In this document: positions 52,003-60,736 of the stretch, in pieces | Layout: every line of letters starts with the position of its first letter | Position numbering within the stretch: position 1 is the first letter of the stretch | Assembly (NCBI GenBank): GCA_007131745.1 | Contig: SLPX01000166.1 | Span: 1 to 64,000 of the forward strand | Origin: Myxococcales bacterium | Lineage (GTDB): Bacteria; Myxococcota; Polyangia; HGW-17; SLPX01 | Reading direction: 5' to 3' | DNA length: 64,000 nucleotides | The notes under the pieces: model-generated | The model's database searches: none | The model's input: only the letters and a program-made list of their open reading frames with translations | Told to the model about the DNA's origin: nothing | Made by a program: the position numbers and the translations under genes

Positions 52003-54419
52003 ACACTTGGAAACTTGTTTTTGAGTCGGTCTTCTTCACGGCATTGTTCCTGTCTGTTGGATGTTGCACACCAACGCTGAGTGACTCAACCGGCTTCGAG
52101 CAAAAACGGAAAAAAGAATCGGCTCCCGCTTCATGGACAGCGCAACCCTCAAGAACCCGATTTCTGCGCCAATCCGGGTTCAACCTTCCTTGGATATCTT
52201 ATGGACATGACGTGGGTTGGCCCCCGCGTCCGGGTACCCCTCAACAAATGGGTTTCGGGTTCTTTGGACCGCTAATAAAAAGCAGGGCCGTACCCGTAAA
52301 TAAAATGGGAGCATTGAGGGTATGGGCTTTCGCGGACAACAGGTCCGGATTCCTGGGCCCCCGGGTTCAACCCGGATTCACCGCCCGTTGCATCCGGGAC
52401 ATGTCGGCCTTCATGGACTCGACACCCTCCAACACCACCATAATCTGGGTGCTATACGACTACATGATAGCCGACGGAATAGGTTCAGAATGGGGAGGAA
52501 GAGCGGGAGAAACCCGCAGATCCCTATCTTCGCCGGATGGATGGCGCGAAGCATGGAGCCGCACGGCGGACTGCCTTTCTTTCATGCAAAAACGATATGG
52601 GCACAGAATAATCTGGGATATCATCAACGAACCCTTGAACGGAATGCGCATGGTGGTCGACGACAAGGATTCATACAATATCAAGGGGTTTGTATGGAAG
52701 CACATGAAAGAGTTGCTGGCCATGGGGGGCCGCGTGAGTCTGGGCGTTCGCAATCTGGGAACCCTACTCCATTTCTGGGCGCCGATTATGCGAAAAGCAC
52801 AAAGAGAGATCAGAGCAAACAACCTGCCGACAAATCATTTGATTGTACAATTCCATCATTATCCGGGACATGAACTCTCCAGGGAAAACGGAATCAAAGG
52901 TTTCAGCGCGGAGACTCTCAAAAAGGAAATGAACCTGGATCCAGACACCCCGGTATTACTCGGAGAATGCTTGCCGAATAACGGTTACACCTTGTCCGAT
53001 TATTATGAAAAAGGGTTTTCAGGTGTGCTTTTCTGGCAAGACGCATCGATCAAAACGAATTACAAAGAAGTAAAAAGACAGATCCGAGAGCTTCCGGCCC
53101 AAAGAAAGCGAACGCCTGGGGATTTTCCACTAAGGGCTCAACCACCACCCCCGGCTACCGTTTCCGAAGAGCCGGGAGTTTCTCTAATGGCTGACTCAAG
53201 TGTTGTTCTTTCAACATGCAGAAGTGTAACAAACGGACCTCCGTACGACCGGGAGTGGTTGGAAAAAATGGGCGGCGGATTCCAATCTTTCCAAACACCG
53301 CTTACAGAGGAAAATGTGGGTTTACTCATCCCGATGGACGTGGACGCACATAGGTGGACCCCGGACGAGCCTTTTTGGACACAAAAAAAAAGAAAAGGAG
53401 AAATTCTGTGTTCCCCCTTATCCCAGAGCCTTCCGGTGAATCTCCAAGATACTGTTATCGAGATCGAAATCACTCCTCCTGTTGAAGCCGTAGCCCACCC
53501 ATGGGGATCCGGTGCGCAGATCGTGCTCCAAGACGATTCCGGCAGGAGGCTCCACGGTCACTGGACCGGTCTCTCAAAACTGTCCGGAGGCAAAAAACAG
53601 GTTTTGCGATTAAGACCCCCCACAAAATCTGTTCCGGGAATGGGTGCGAGACACAAGGGCTTTCGGTTGGATCGTGTATCACACGTAGGGTTTCTCTGGG
53701 CAGCAGCAACGTTCGCGGAGATCAAGTTCACCGCTGAATTCATACTTCACGCAATAAGGATATTTCCATGCGGGAAAGCGGCAGCGGACGGTGAAATCGG
53801 TTGCAGCGGCGATTATCCCACCTACACTGCTGAATCCATCAACATATGGAGACCGAAAAAAACCAAGGATTTGTCTCTCTGCATGTTCACCCGCTCGAAT
53901 TACCCCTATTATTCCGCTATCACACGTTTGTCTTCCGAAGACACTCTCCCATGGAAACGACCACCGGCTCCCCTCCTTGAGAAACGAAAAAACCACTTGT
54001 CCGGCGAAACCATAACATTGCATGCGTCCATGGATCCCGAAAACCCCTTCCGCCAGGCAGGAGCCATATCAACCAACGTTTCAACCGATTGTCCCGAATT
54101 CAAGGGAGGAGCGCTCAATTTGTTGGGCTGCTCATTGAGTGTCAAGACCTCCTCTACGCAATACAAGGGCATGAAAATCCAGTTCACCCTGAGAGATCTT
54201 GACGGAGTCGTCTGCTACACCCGATCCACCGCCCGCCCGGGCGAAATCTTCACCGTACCAATCGGTTACGGCCCTGAAACTTGTTCGGCCGGAAAGGGTG
54301 TCGACTTTAAAAGAATTCAAAACATCGGACTGGTCTTTAACCGGGATCCCGAATGGAGTACTACTATGGACGAAACTCTAAAACTAGAACGTTTCACAAT
54401 AACGCCCGCATCGCTATGA
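51975..54419 (+). CDS. Glycoside hydrolase, GH5-like, lipoprotein
   Basis: An exported 814-residue protein with a lipoprotein signal (FFTALFLSVGCC). The GH-A clan barrel shows the acid/base Glu in IIWDIINEPLNG (about residue 219) and a likely nucleophile in VLLGECLPN (about 329), with VQFHHYPGHE between. It probably cleaves a beta-linked glycan at the cell surface. From about residue 380 a second beta-rich region follows (AVAHPWGSGAQIVLQDDSG, AEFILHAIRIFPCG), perhaps carbohydrate-binding. Start choice: ATG 51975 gives a basic signal head, while ATG 51999 makes an ATGA overlap with the thrS stop. Its coupling to thrS is odd. Confidence 0.82.
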   Translation: MDKTHRKWMNTWKLVFESVFFTALFLSVGCCTPTLSDSTGFEQKRKKESAPASWTAQPSRTRFLRQSGFNLPWISYGHDVGWPPRPGTPQQMGFGFFGPLIKSRAVPVNKMGALRVWAFADNRSGFLGPRVQPGFTARCIRDMSAFMDSTPSNTTIIWVLYDYMIADGIGSEWGGRAGETRRSLSSPDGWREAWSRTADCLSFMQKRYGHRIIWDIINEPLNGMRMVVDDKDSYNIKGFVWKHMKELLAMGGRVSLGVRNLGTLLHFWAPIMRKAQREIRANNLPTNHLIVQFHHYPGHELSRENGIKGFSAETLKKEMNLDPDTPVLLGECLPNNGYTLSDYYEKGFSGVLFWQDASIKTNYKEVKRQIRELPAQRKRTPGDFPLRAQPPPPATVSEEPGVSLMADSSVVLSTCRSVTNGPPYDREWLEKMGGGFQSFQTPLTEENVGLLIPMDVDAHRWTPDEPFWTQKKRKGEILCSPLSQSLPVNLQDTVIEIEITPPVEAVAHPWGSGAQIVLQDDSGRRLHGHWTGLSKLSGGKKQVLRLRPPTKSVPGMGARHKGFRLDRVSHVGFLWAAATFAEIKFTAEFILHAIRIFPCGKAAADGEIGCSGDYPTYTAESINIWRPKKTKDLSLCMFTRSNYPYYSAITRLSSEDTLPWKRPPAPLLEKRKNHLSGETITLHASMDPENPFRQAGAISTNVSTDCPEFKGGALNLLGCSLSVKTSSTQYKGMKIQFTLRDLDGVVCYTRSTARPGEIFTVPIGYGPETCSAGKGVDFKRIQNIGLVFNRDPEWSTTMDETLKLERFTITPASL

Positions 54420-54442
54420 TACTCAATTCCGGAACCGGGGTA

Positions 54443-54841
54443 TCAGATCTCATCCGGCTCGTCTCGGTCGGAAAAACGATCATAAATAACCTGAGCCCGC
54501 TCTTCAGCCTCCGCGCAGACTCCGTCATCCAGATCCAGCGCCTCACGGAGCCTTTCCAGCATTTCCGATTCCTCCGGATCCTGTGATCCGTCCATCAGGG
54601 CGACAAGAAATGCCGACTCATAAGCCTGGCGCCTGTCTTCAGGAGACGAAATGCTTTCAGCCAACTCGTAAAGATCGATCTTCCCGCTCTTTTGCGAACG
54701 AACCTCTTCTTCTTGTTCTGGAGTAAGCCCATAGGAATCTATTAGGAACTCCACAAGACGACCCTCGTTTTCGGAATAATCCCCGTCCACGAAAGCCATT
54801 CCCAAAAGAATTTTCAGTAGTTCTACTTTCCCTTCTTTCAT
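54443..54841 (-). CDS. TerB-like small helical protein
   Basis: A 132-residue acidic protein. KVELLKILLGMAFVDGDYSE and ENEGRLVEFLIDSYGLTPEQ match the start of TerB/DjlA-like helical domains, and a second module (AYESAFLVALMDGSQDPEES) repeats the aspartate-bearing pattern. TerB domains are linked to tellurite resistance and metal sensing, but many members have other roles. ATG 54841 has AGGAG five bases upstream; the extension to 54895 is unlikely. It converges on the glycoside hydrolase gene, 23 bases between stops. Confidence 0.7.
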   Translation of the reverse strand: MKEGKVELLKILLGMAFVDGDYSENEGRLVEFLIDSYGLTPEQEEEVRSQKSGKIDLYELAESISSPEDRRQAYESAFLVALMDGSQDPEESEMLERLREALDLDDGVCAEAEERAQVIYDRFSDRDEPDEI

Positions 54842-55241
54842 CGACTCTCCTAAGAAGCATCTTTGGACAACTGCAAAAAATTCATTGATGCCCATTGATC
54901 AATTTTTGGAATCTAGCCATCAAAGGGTCAATCTTGCAAGCTTTTCTATTATATAAATTCGCCGGATCAATCAATTTTTTCGCTTTCAGGGCGAATAAAA
55001 AAATCTCCACCGATCCTGTGATGCCGGATCAGGCCAGCCAACCTGTTAATATTATTAACCTTTAAGCTAATTACAAAAACCTGGAATATGATGACTGGTC
55101 AGATGGTTATGAAGGACAGCAGAGGCCTCTGACGGGCGGACCGAGACAGATTCGGCGTAGCAGTGCCTCCCCCCCTTTGGTGACACCTTCCGCTTTTTCT
55201 CGCCGTCAGGGGCCTCGCTTCATTTCCTACTCTTTTTCCAT
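54842..55241. other. Intergenic region with a large inverted repeat
   Basis: A gene-free 400 bases, AT-rich near 54940-55080. GAGGCCTCTGACGG (55122-55135) and CCGTCAGGGGCCTC (55203-55216) form a 14-pair stem with one G-U/A mismatch and about 67 bases of loop. It lies just past the stop of the lipoprotein gene at 55242 (minus strand). It may be a terminator, an mRNA end or part of a small structured RNA. Confidence 0.45.
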
Positions 55242-55832
55242 TTACCCTCCGGTTTCGCGCCCCTCCGTTTTGATCCTGTTTTTCAGAAATTCCCTGGCTC
55301 CCCTTTCGGAAACTTCGAAAACTCTCAGCCCGCAAAAAAGGGCCAACCTTCCTTCAAGACACCAATGCCCATGTATTAAGTACATCCTGCCCGGATGCAG
55401 CCTTCCGGGCGGAAAATCGGTCTTGACCAGCAACCTTGCCCCCACTTCTTTCAGTGGTTCATCTTCAAAAGGCTCTGCATCACCAAAGGTATGATACGGT
55501 GGTGGACACGATCTGCCGTGTTCATGCTGTTTTTGAAGGCATTCAAACGCCTTACGAGTGTCGCTTAATAAAACAGCCGCAACCAGATGATTGCCCTTGT
55601 CGGAAACCATGCTTCGGACATTTTCTACGCTTTTTGCTTCCCCGGGGACAGCAAAAACCAATTCAGGTTCGACAATTTCAGAAGAATCCTGCCCGGTTGC
55701 ATCCTTTTCCGCCTTAGTGCCGAAGGTCTCCACCACCACTTTTTGCGAAGACTTTTCTTTATCACAACCAAATACCGCAAAACCAACGAAAACAACCCCA
55801 ACAAACAAAGTATACAACCGTTGAAAACACAC
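55242..55832 (-). CDS. Lipoprotein, function unknown
   Basis: A 196-residue lipoprotein with signal core TLFVGVVFVGFAVFGC. The mature part has an acidic lysine-rich spacer and a compact domain with several cysteines (CLQKQHEHGRSCPPPYHTFG, GHWCLEGRLALFCGLRV). The GTG at 55832 has AAGG just upstream. No known family was recognised. It follows the PafA-like gene by 33 bases on the minus strand, within an envelope gene run. Confidence 0.65.
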   Translation of the reverse strand: MCFQRLYTLFVGVVFVGFAVFGCDKEKSSQKVVVETFGTKAEKDATGQDSSEIVEPELVFAVPGEAKSVENVRSMVSDKGNHLVAAVLLSDTRKAFECLQKQHEHGRSCPPPYHTFGDAEPFEDEPLKEVGARLLVKTDFPPGRLHPGRMYLIHGHWCLEGRLALFCGLRVFEVSERGAREFLKNRIKTEGRETGG

Positions 55833-55865
55833 CCTTGATTCTCCCTCGGTTTGAATCGAATTACT

Positions 55866-57605
55866 TCAAAGCGGCGGTGCCTCGGCCCTAGGGGGAGACG
55901 GCACTCCCAAAAGGCGAGTCAAAGTCGATGCAATGGAAAACACTGAAACCTGTTTTTCAACCTTGCCGGATGGCCGCCCCGGTTCGTAAACCACAAGCGG
56001 CACGACCCTGTCATACATGTGATGAGAGCCATGGTTGATGATATCGTAATCATAGTTGGCGATATAATAATAAGGCTCCACTCCGAAAACTATCTCTCCC
56101 GGCGCATCTCCGGGAACAATGAGACAAAAGGCATGATCCACGCACTCCCTGTCGTCGCAATTTCCGGAGATTTCATCCGTTCGCCGCACATATCCAATCC
56201 CTTCGACCCGGCGAAGCGAGTCCATCACCCCGGTGATTAAATCGTTCCTCTTGTCTTCCGGCAAATCCATCGCCTCTGCGGTCAACGTGACATAGGGATT
56301 CGCCACCGCTTCAATCCACCTCCCCTTGCCGGCCGTATCGGTCGCCCCTTTCGCCGCGGCTGCAGCGATTGTTTGGGGAGGGACGCGGACGATTCTCTTT
56401 CCTTTGACGCGGGAGGGTGGAGCGCCGTGGTCGCTTGTAAACACTACGGCATAGCTCCCTTTTCCGACTTTTCGATCCAGTTCTTCCAGGAATCTGCCAA
56501 TTTTCACATCCAGCCTCATCATAATATCCCGCATCTCGGGCGATTCCTGCCCCCATTTGTGCCCCACGTAATCCGGCGTGGAAAAACTGACGGCCAAAAA
56601 ATCAGGAATGTCGTCTTTTCCCAGCTTTTCACCGTCAATCGCGGCCAGCGCCGTCTTGAAAACCAATCTGTCACCCGCGGGAAAATTCCTGATTTCCCTG
56701 GCCGGGTTACCCGATCTAAAAGGACTGTGCTCAAAAGCATTTTGCCTTTCTTCAATACCGTCTTTCCCGGCTCCCTCGGTTTCAGAGGCCAAAGGCCTCC
56801 ACACGCGACTCAATTTCCCTTTCATGTCAAAGCGTTCATTCAACACACGCAACCACTCGGGCGGTACATTCCTGTAATAAGCGCTTGTGGTCATAATGGG
56901 AGGATCGACTTGGTTTGAATACCATATAGCCAGGTCGGCCTTCTTTCCTCCGGTCAGAACAGCGGCTCGGTCCTTGAGACTCACGGCCACTACCTTTCCC
57001 CGGTTTTCCGTATGCTTTTTAAGCATGTCACCAACTGTTTTTACCCTCAGCATACTCGGGGAAACACCTGGGGCCATCACGGGCTCTTTCGGATTCAACG
57101 TAAAAAGCTTGTGGTCGGAGTCAAAAACCGAACTTCTCACAGCCTTTATATCCCTGTGATACCATCGGTTGGACAGGATCCCCGACACAGAGGGCCTTGC
57201 TCCTGTAGCCAAGGTCGCATGTCCCACGGCCGTAAACGTTGCTGCATGGGGAAACACAGCTTCCGGATAATAAACCCCCGCATCCAAGAGGCGGCGAATC
57301 CCATGTCGAAACATGCTCAAATTCTTTTCAAAAAACCACGAGGGCAATTGATCCGCCACGATCAACACCACAAGGCGCAAGTCTTCCCTGGGTTCTTTTC
57401 GGCTCTCTTCAAATCCTGAAATATCTTTGTGTACGCGGTCGGGTCCGTTCGGCCCTTCACTTGCGGGTGCCCGTTGAGTCTCCACGCGTTTTTCTGGGCA
57501 ACCTGAAAGAAAACACGTTCCACAAAAAACAACGGAAACCAGAACACCCACAAAACTGCGGGCCGCGGCGGATCGAATCCTTAAAAAAAGCTTTTCAGAG
57601 ACCAA
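55866..57605 (-). CDS. Exported alkaline-phosphatase-superfamily enzyme (PafA-like)
   Basis: A 579-residue lipoprotein (core SFVGVLVSVVFCGTCFLSGC) with metal-dependent phosphatase motifs. The first metal Asp is in VVLIVADQLPSWF and the nucleophile Thr in HAATFTAVGHATLATG (about residue 121). Then come FLAVSFSTPDYVGHKWG, the metal pair FTSDHGAPP, and a late NHGSHHMYDRVVPLVVYEPG. This order is that of the PafA-like, calcium-type alkaline phosphatases, which release phosphate from esters outside the cell. The TTG at 57605 has AAAGG seven bases upstream and overlaps the TPR-lipoprotein gene by 11 bases. Phosphodiester activity is also possible. Confidence 0.85.
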   Translation of the reverse strand: MVSEKLFLRIRSAAARSFVGVLVSVVFCGTCFLSGCPEKRVETQRAPASEGPNGPDRVHKDISGFEESRKEPREDLRLVVLIVADQLPSWFFEKNLSMFRHGIRRLLDAGVYYPEAVFPHAATFTAVGHATLATGARPSVSGILSNRWYHRDIKAVRSSVFDSDHKLFTLNPKEPVMAPGVSPSMLRVKTVGDMLKKHTENRGKVVAVSLKDRAAVLTGGKKADLAIWYSNQVDPPIMTTSAYYRNVPPEWLRVLNERFDMKGKLSRVWRPLASETEGAGKDGIEERQNAFEHSPFRSGNPAREIRNFPAGDRLVFKTALAAIDGEKLGKDDIPDFLAVSFSTPDYVGHKWGQESPEMRDIMMRLDVKIGRFLEELDRKVGKGSYAVVFTSDHGAPPSRVKGKRIVRVPPQTIAAAAAKGATDTAGKGRWIEAVANPYVTLTAEAMDLPEDKRNDLITGVMDSLRRVEGIGYVRRTDEISGNCDDRECVDHAFCLIVPGDAPGEIVFGVEPYYYIANYDYDIINHGSHHMYDRVVPLVVYEPGRPSGKVEKQVSVFSIASTLTRLLGVPSPPRAEAPPL

Positions 57606-58497
57606 AACCTTCCCTTTCTTTTCGCTGGATCACCCTCAAATAACTTTCAGCCTTGTTTTGATAATAGTCCCTGTCGCGCGGCGACCATGGAGCATCCTCG
57701 TCGGCATCCAGCACCTTTCTCAACTCTAATTTAGCCTTACCATATTGTTCGTCCTTGTAGTACGCTTCCCCCAAGTAAAACACGTTGATTGGATAATCCG
57801 GGAAATGGGCCACCGCCCTCTCCAAAATCTCGATTCCCTTGTCTTTGTCTCCAATGCTTCCCACCTCGGGCACTTGCACATAAAGCGCCCCCAAAAAACG
57901 AAGCGGCCCGGCAAAATCATGTTTCTCATCCAGCGCTATGGCCTTTTCAGCGAGCTTTACGACCTCCGGAAGTTTTTCCAGCGCTCCCTTTGTTCTGGCC
58001 TGTAGAATCATGGCCATACCCATCCCCCGGTAATAAGGAAACTCAACCCTGGTCGAATGGAGCGACATCCCCGTCGTTGCCCACGATTCGGCCTTCACTC
58101 CGTAGTCGGCCATCACATCGTGCGTTCCCGCCAGGATCGCAAGTCTGCAAGCCGTCTCCACGCCGACCACCAACAGTTCGACGTTTTTGGGATCCATCTC
58201 CAACCCCTTTTCCACGGCTTGTAGAACCGTCTTCAACACCCGTTCATTGTCCACACTTTTGGCGTGTTGTTTTGCAAAAGAGATCAACTCATTCAATTCA
58301 TCCGGAATAACAAGTTCCACCCCTGGACCGTTGTTTTCATCCACTTCCCCCGCTTCGCGGGAATCTCCGTTTATTCTCCGCGTACCTGTTCCATGAGGAC
58401 ACCCTGTTGAAACCACCAGTGTTCCGGCGATGATCCAAGACAAAAACGGTCCCATAAATTTTTCAAACAAACAAGATCCTACATTTTCAGGCTTCAT
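57595..58497 (-). CDS. TPR-containing lipoprotein
   Basis: A 300-residue lipoprotein (SWIIAGTLVVSTGC) with tetratricopeptide-like helices. VLQAVEKGLEMDPKNVELLV, KLAEKAIALDEKHDFAGPLR, DKGIEILERAVAHFPDYPIN and VFYLGEAYYKDEQYGKAKLE are the clearest. The layout recalls TRAP-transporter T-component-like and other periplasmic scaffold proteins, but no transporter genes are near. It heads a minus-strand run with the PafA-like phosphatase, overlapping it by 11 bases, so the products may act together. Confidence 0.8.
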   Translation of the reverse strand: MKPENVGSCLFEKFMGPFLSWIIAGTLVVSTGCPHGTGTRRINGDSREAGEVDENNGPGVELVIPDELNELISFAKQHAKSVDNERVLKTVLQAVEKGLEMDPKNVELLVVGVETACRLAILAGTHDVMADYGVKAESWATTGMSLHSTRVEFPYYRGMGMAMILQARTKGALEKLPEVVKLAEKAIALDEKHDFAGPLRFLGALYVQVPEVGSIGDKDKGIEILERAVAHFPDYPINVFYLGEAYYKDEQYGKAKLELRKVLDADEDAPWSPRDRDYYQNKAESYLRVIQRKEREGFGL

Positions 58498-58718
58498 TTT
58501 TTCTCTCTTTTATGAACAAAAAGCTGCTTCCGTTGGACTTCGTTTTATTCGCAAAGAAATTCATCTTTAAAGTTGTTTTACTTCAAAAACAAGTTTTCTT
58601 CCTGAATTTATTCACTTTCAACATTCTTCTTGTCAAGCATCCACTCATCCGGACCGCAGAATCGCAAATCGATCATCGTTGTTGCAGTCTCCGTAAGATC
58701 GGCTATGAAATAGCAACC

Positions 58719-59300
58719 ATGAGGGCTTATAAAAAAACCATCTGTCTTGGAGCCATTGTCGTGATTTGTCTTCCTGCCGCGCTTTCAACATTGTCGGCAT
58801 GTTCCAAAACCACCACCAGACGGCTTGGACTCCCGCCACTTCAAACCGTCGAAAAGGTAGACCTGGAACGATACACTGGAACCTGGTACGACATTGCGAG
58901 TTTTCCGCAGCGATTCCAAAGAGGTTGCACCGGTTCCACTGCAACCTATACTCTTCGAAAAGACGGCTCCATTCGGGTCGTGAACAAATGCCGCAAGGGG
59001 TCACTTCAAGGCCGAAAAGCCGTCGCAAGAGGGCTTGCGAGGGTAGTCGACAAAAACACCAACGCAAAACTGAAGGTATCTTTCTTTCGTCCCTTCTGGG
59101 GTGACTACTGGATCATCGAACTCGACGAAAACTACGAATACGCTGTCGTAGGACACCCCAGCCGCGACTATCTCTGGATCCTGAGCCGCTCCCCGACAAT
59201 GGACAAATCGGTCTACTCACATATTGTGGAACGAATTCGTCTCCACGGCTACGATACCCGTAGGCTCAGGAAAACACTCCAAATCGAACAATCACGATGA
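58719..59300 (+). CDS. blc: Bacterial lipocalin (Blc-like lipoprotein)
   Basis: A 193-residue outer-membrane-type lipocalin. A lipoprotein signal (GAIVVICLPAALSTLSAC) leads to the lipocalin motif LERYTGTWYDIASFPQRFQR, then TYTLRKDGSIRVVNKCRKG, LKVSFFRPFWGDYWIIELD and the closing YAVVGHPSRDYLWILSRSP. Blc-type proteins bind lysophospholipids or fatty acids. ATG 58719 gives the standard N-terminus but no ribosome site is seen; the frame stays open upstream to 58512. It overlaps the next gene by four bases. Confidence 0.92.
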   Translation: MRAYKKTICLGAIVVICLPAALSTLSACSKTTTRRLGLPPLQTVEKVDLERYTGTWYDIASFPQRFQRGCTGSTATYTLRKDGSIRVVNKCRKGSLQGRKAVARGLARVVDKNTNAKLKVSFFRPFWGDYWIIELDENYEYAVVGHPSRDYLWILSRSPTMDKSVYSHIVERIRLHGYDTRRLRKTLQIEQSR

Positions 59301-59866
59301 AATCCCCCCTGGAAAAAAAATTCAAAGTGTTGATGCTGTTTTTGAGCCTGCTTTTTTTCGCGGCGGGGGGATACGTGTTTTACACAATCTTTCAAACCGG
59401 CAAAGATCTCTCTGTAAAACATATCATGGGTGGAGGTGCGTCGGTGCTCATAGGAGCCCTCATTTTGAGCCGGATCCGTGTTCATTGTTGCCGAAAATGC
59501 GGAAAAGAACTGGTCGAAGGTTGCTGGCTGTTTCCCCCGGAGTTATTGAATGAAATCACCGGAACGCTCGAAAGCGAAAGACCGGATGCATTGGCCGTGC
59601 TGGTTGGAACCTCTCCTAAACCACTCCCGCCGACGCTGGGTGGACTTTCTTACGCGGCTGTGGATTTTGAAATCTGTCCGGATTGTTTGGAAACAGGACG
59701 GTTTGTAGCTGCGAAACGGATCTTCGGACGGGCCGACGGAACCCGGGTGCAGGTGACGCGAATCGGAAAGTATTGTGTTCTGGCCGGAAGGGGCGTAAAA
59801 GAGGCGATGGAAAAAGCGGAAGGAATGGGGCGAACCAGCGTGTTGGATTTTCCATCCGAAGACTGA
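59297..59866 (+). CDS. Membrane protein with zinc-ribbon-like cysteines
   Basis: A 189-residue protein with two N-terminal helices (VLMLFLSLLFFAAGGYVFY and IMGGGASVLIGALILS) and a soluble domain. The soluble part opens HCCRKCGKEL and has ICPDCL later, four cysteines in two CxxC pairs that could bind zinc. The C-terminus (RADGTRVQVTRIGKYCVLAG) is compact. No known family. It overlaps the lipocalin by an ATGA, so the two are made together. Confidence 0.7.
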   Translation: MKSPLEKKFKVLMLFLSLLFFAAGGYVFYTIFQTGKDLSVKHIMGGGASVLIGALILSRIRVHCCRKCGKELVEGCWLFPPELLNEITGTLESERPDALAVLVGTSPKPLPPTLGGLSYAAVDFEICPDCLETGRFVAAKRIFGRADGTRVQVTRIGKYCVLAGRGVKEAMEKAEGMGRTSVLDFPSED

Positions 59867-59899
59867 CCGTACTTCGACCCCACGGAATGGAGAGTTGTT

Positions 59900-60691
59900 T
59901 TGAGAAACATCGAAGACATTCGTGCATTTTTGCTGGACATGGACGGAACCATATACGTGAGCAACCGTCTTCTGCCGAAAGCCCGCAACTTCATCGACAT
60001 GCTCAGAAAACAGAGTTTTCCTTTTGTTTTTCTTACCAATAATTCGGCCTCCCGCTCAGAGGATTACCGAAAAAAACTCTCCCGCTTGGGTATAGATGTT
60101 GAGAGAGAAAGAATCCTTACCTCAGGAGAAGCCACCACCCGTTTCTTGTTGATGGAAACTTCCCATCGAAAAGTGTGCCTGCTGGGAACCCCCTCTCTCG
60201 AACAAGAGTTCCGGGAATCGGGATTTGAGCTTGAAAACGAGAACCCCGATTGTGTGGTGCTGGGCTTCGATATGACCGTCACCTACGAAAAACTATCGAA
60301 CGCGGCCCTCCTGCTGGCAAAAGGAATTCCTTACTATGCCACGCATCCTGATTTCACCTGTATAACCGACAAGGGGCTTATTCCGGATACAGGAGCATTA
60401 ATAGCGGCCCTTGACACCGTTGTGCACAGAAAGCCTAAAATAATCGGAAAACCATATCCTGAAATGGTGACAGCGGCTCTTGAACGTCTGGGTTCGACCG
60501 CCGGCGAAACCGCTATTGTGGGAGATCAAATGGATACCGATCTCACAATGGCCGCTTCATCGGGTCTTTACAGCATACTTGTACTGAGCGGGGAAACATC
60601 GCTTGAAAAACTTGAATCTCAGAAAAAAATTCAACCGGACATGGTTGTCCAAAACATCGGGGAACTTTACGATATAATGAGCCGACTTTGA
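59900..60691 (+). CDS. HAD-superfamily phosphatase, NagD-like
   Basis: A 263-residue HAD-IIA hydrolase. Motif I is LLDMDGTIYV (nucleophile Asp at 13), motif II FLTNNSASRS, the cap includes CVVLGFDMTVTYEKLSNAAL and THPDFTC, the Lys lies in KPKIIGKPYPEM, and motif IV is VGDQMDTDLTMAASSGL. NagD-type enzymes act on nucleotide monophosphates or similar phosphates; the substrate is not fixed. TTG 59900 has GGAGAG six bases upstream. It converges with serC, 45 bases between stops. Confidence 0.9.
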   Translation: MRNIEDIRAFLLDMDGTIYVSNRLLPKARNFIDMLRKQSFPFVFLTNNSASRSEDYRKKLSRLGIDVERERILTSGEATTRFLLMETSHRKVCLLGTPSLEQEFRESGFELENENPDCVVLGFDMTVTYEKLSNAALLLAKGIPYYATHPDFTCITDKGLIPDTGALIAALDTVVHRKPKIIGKPYPEMVTAALERLGSTAGETAIVGDQMDTDLTMAASSGLYSILVLSGETSLEKLESQKKIQPDMVVQNIGELYDIMSRL

Positions 60692-60736
60692 TGAAAACCG
60701 CGCCCGCAAATGCTGTCATCGGGTGCCGCGGACGAT

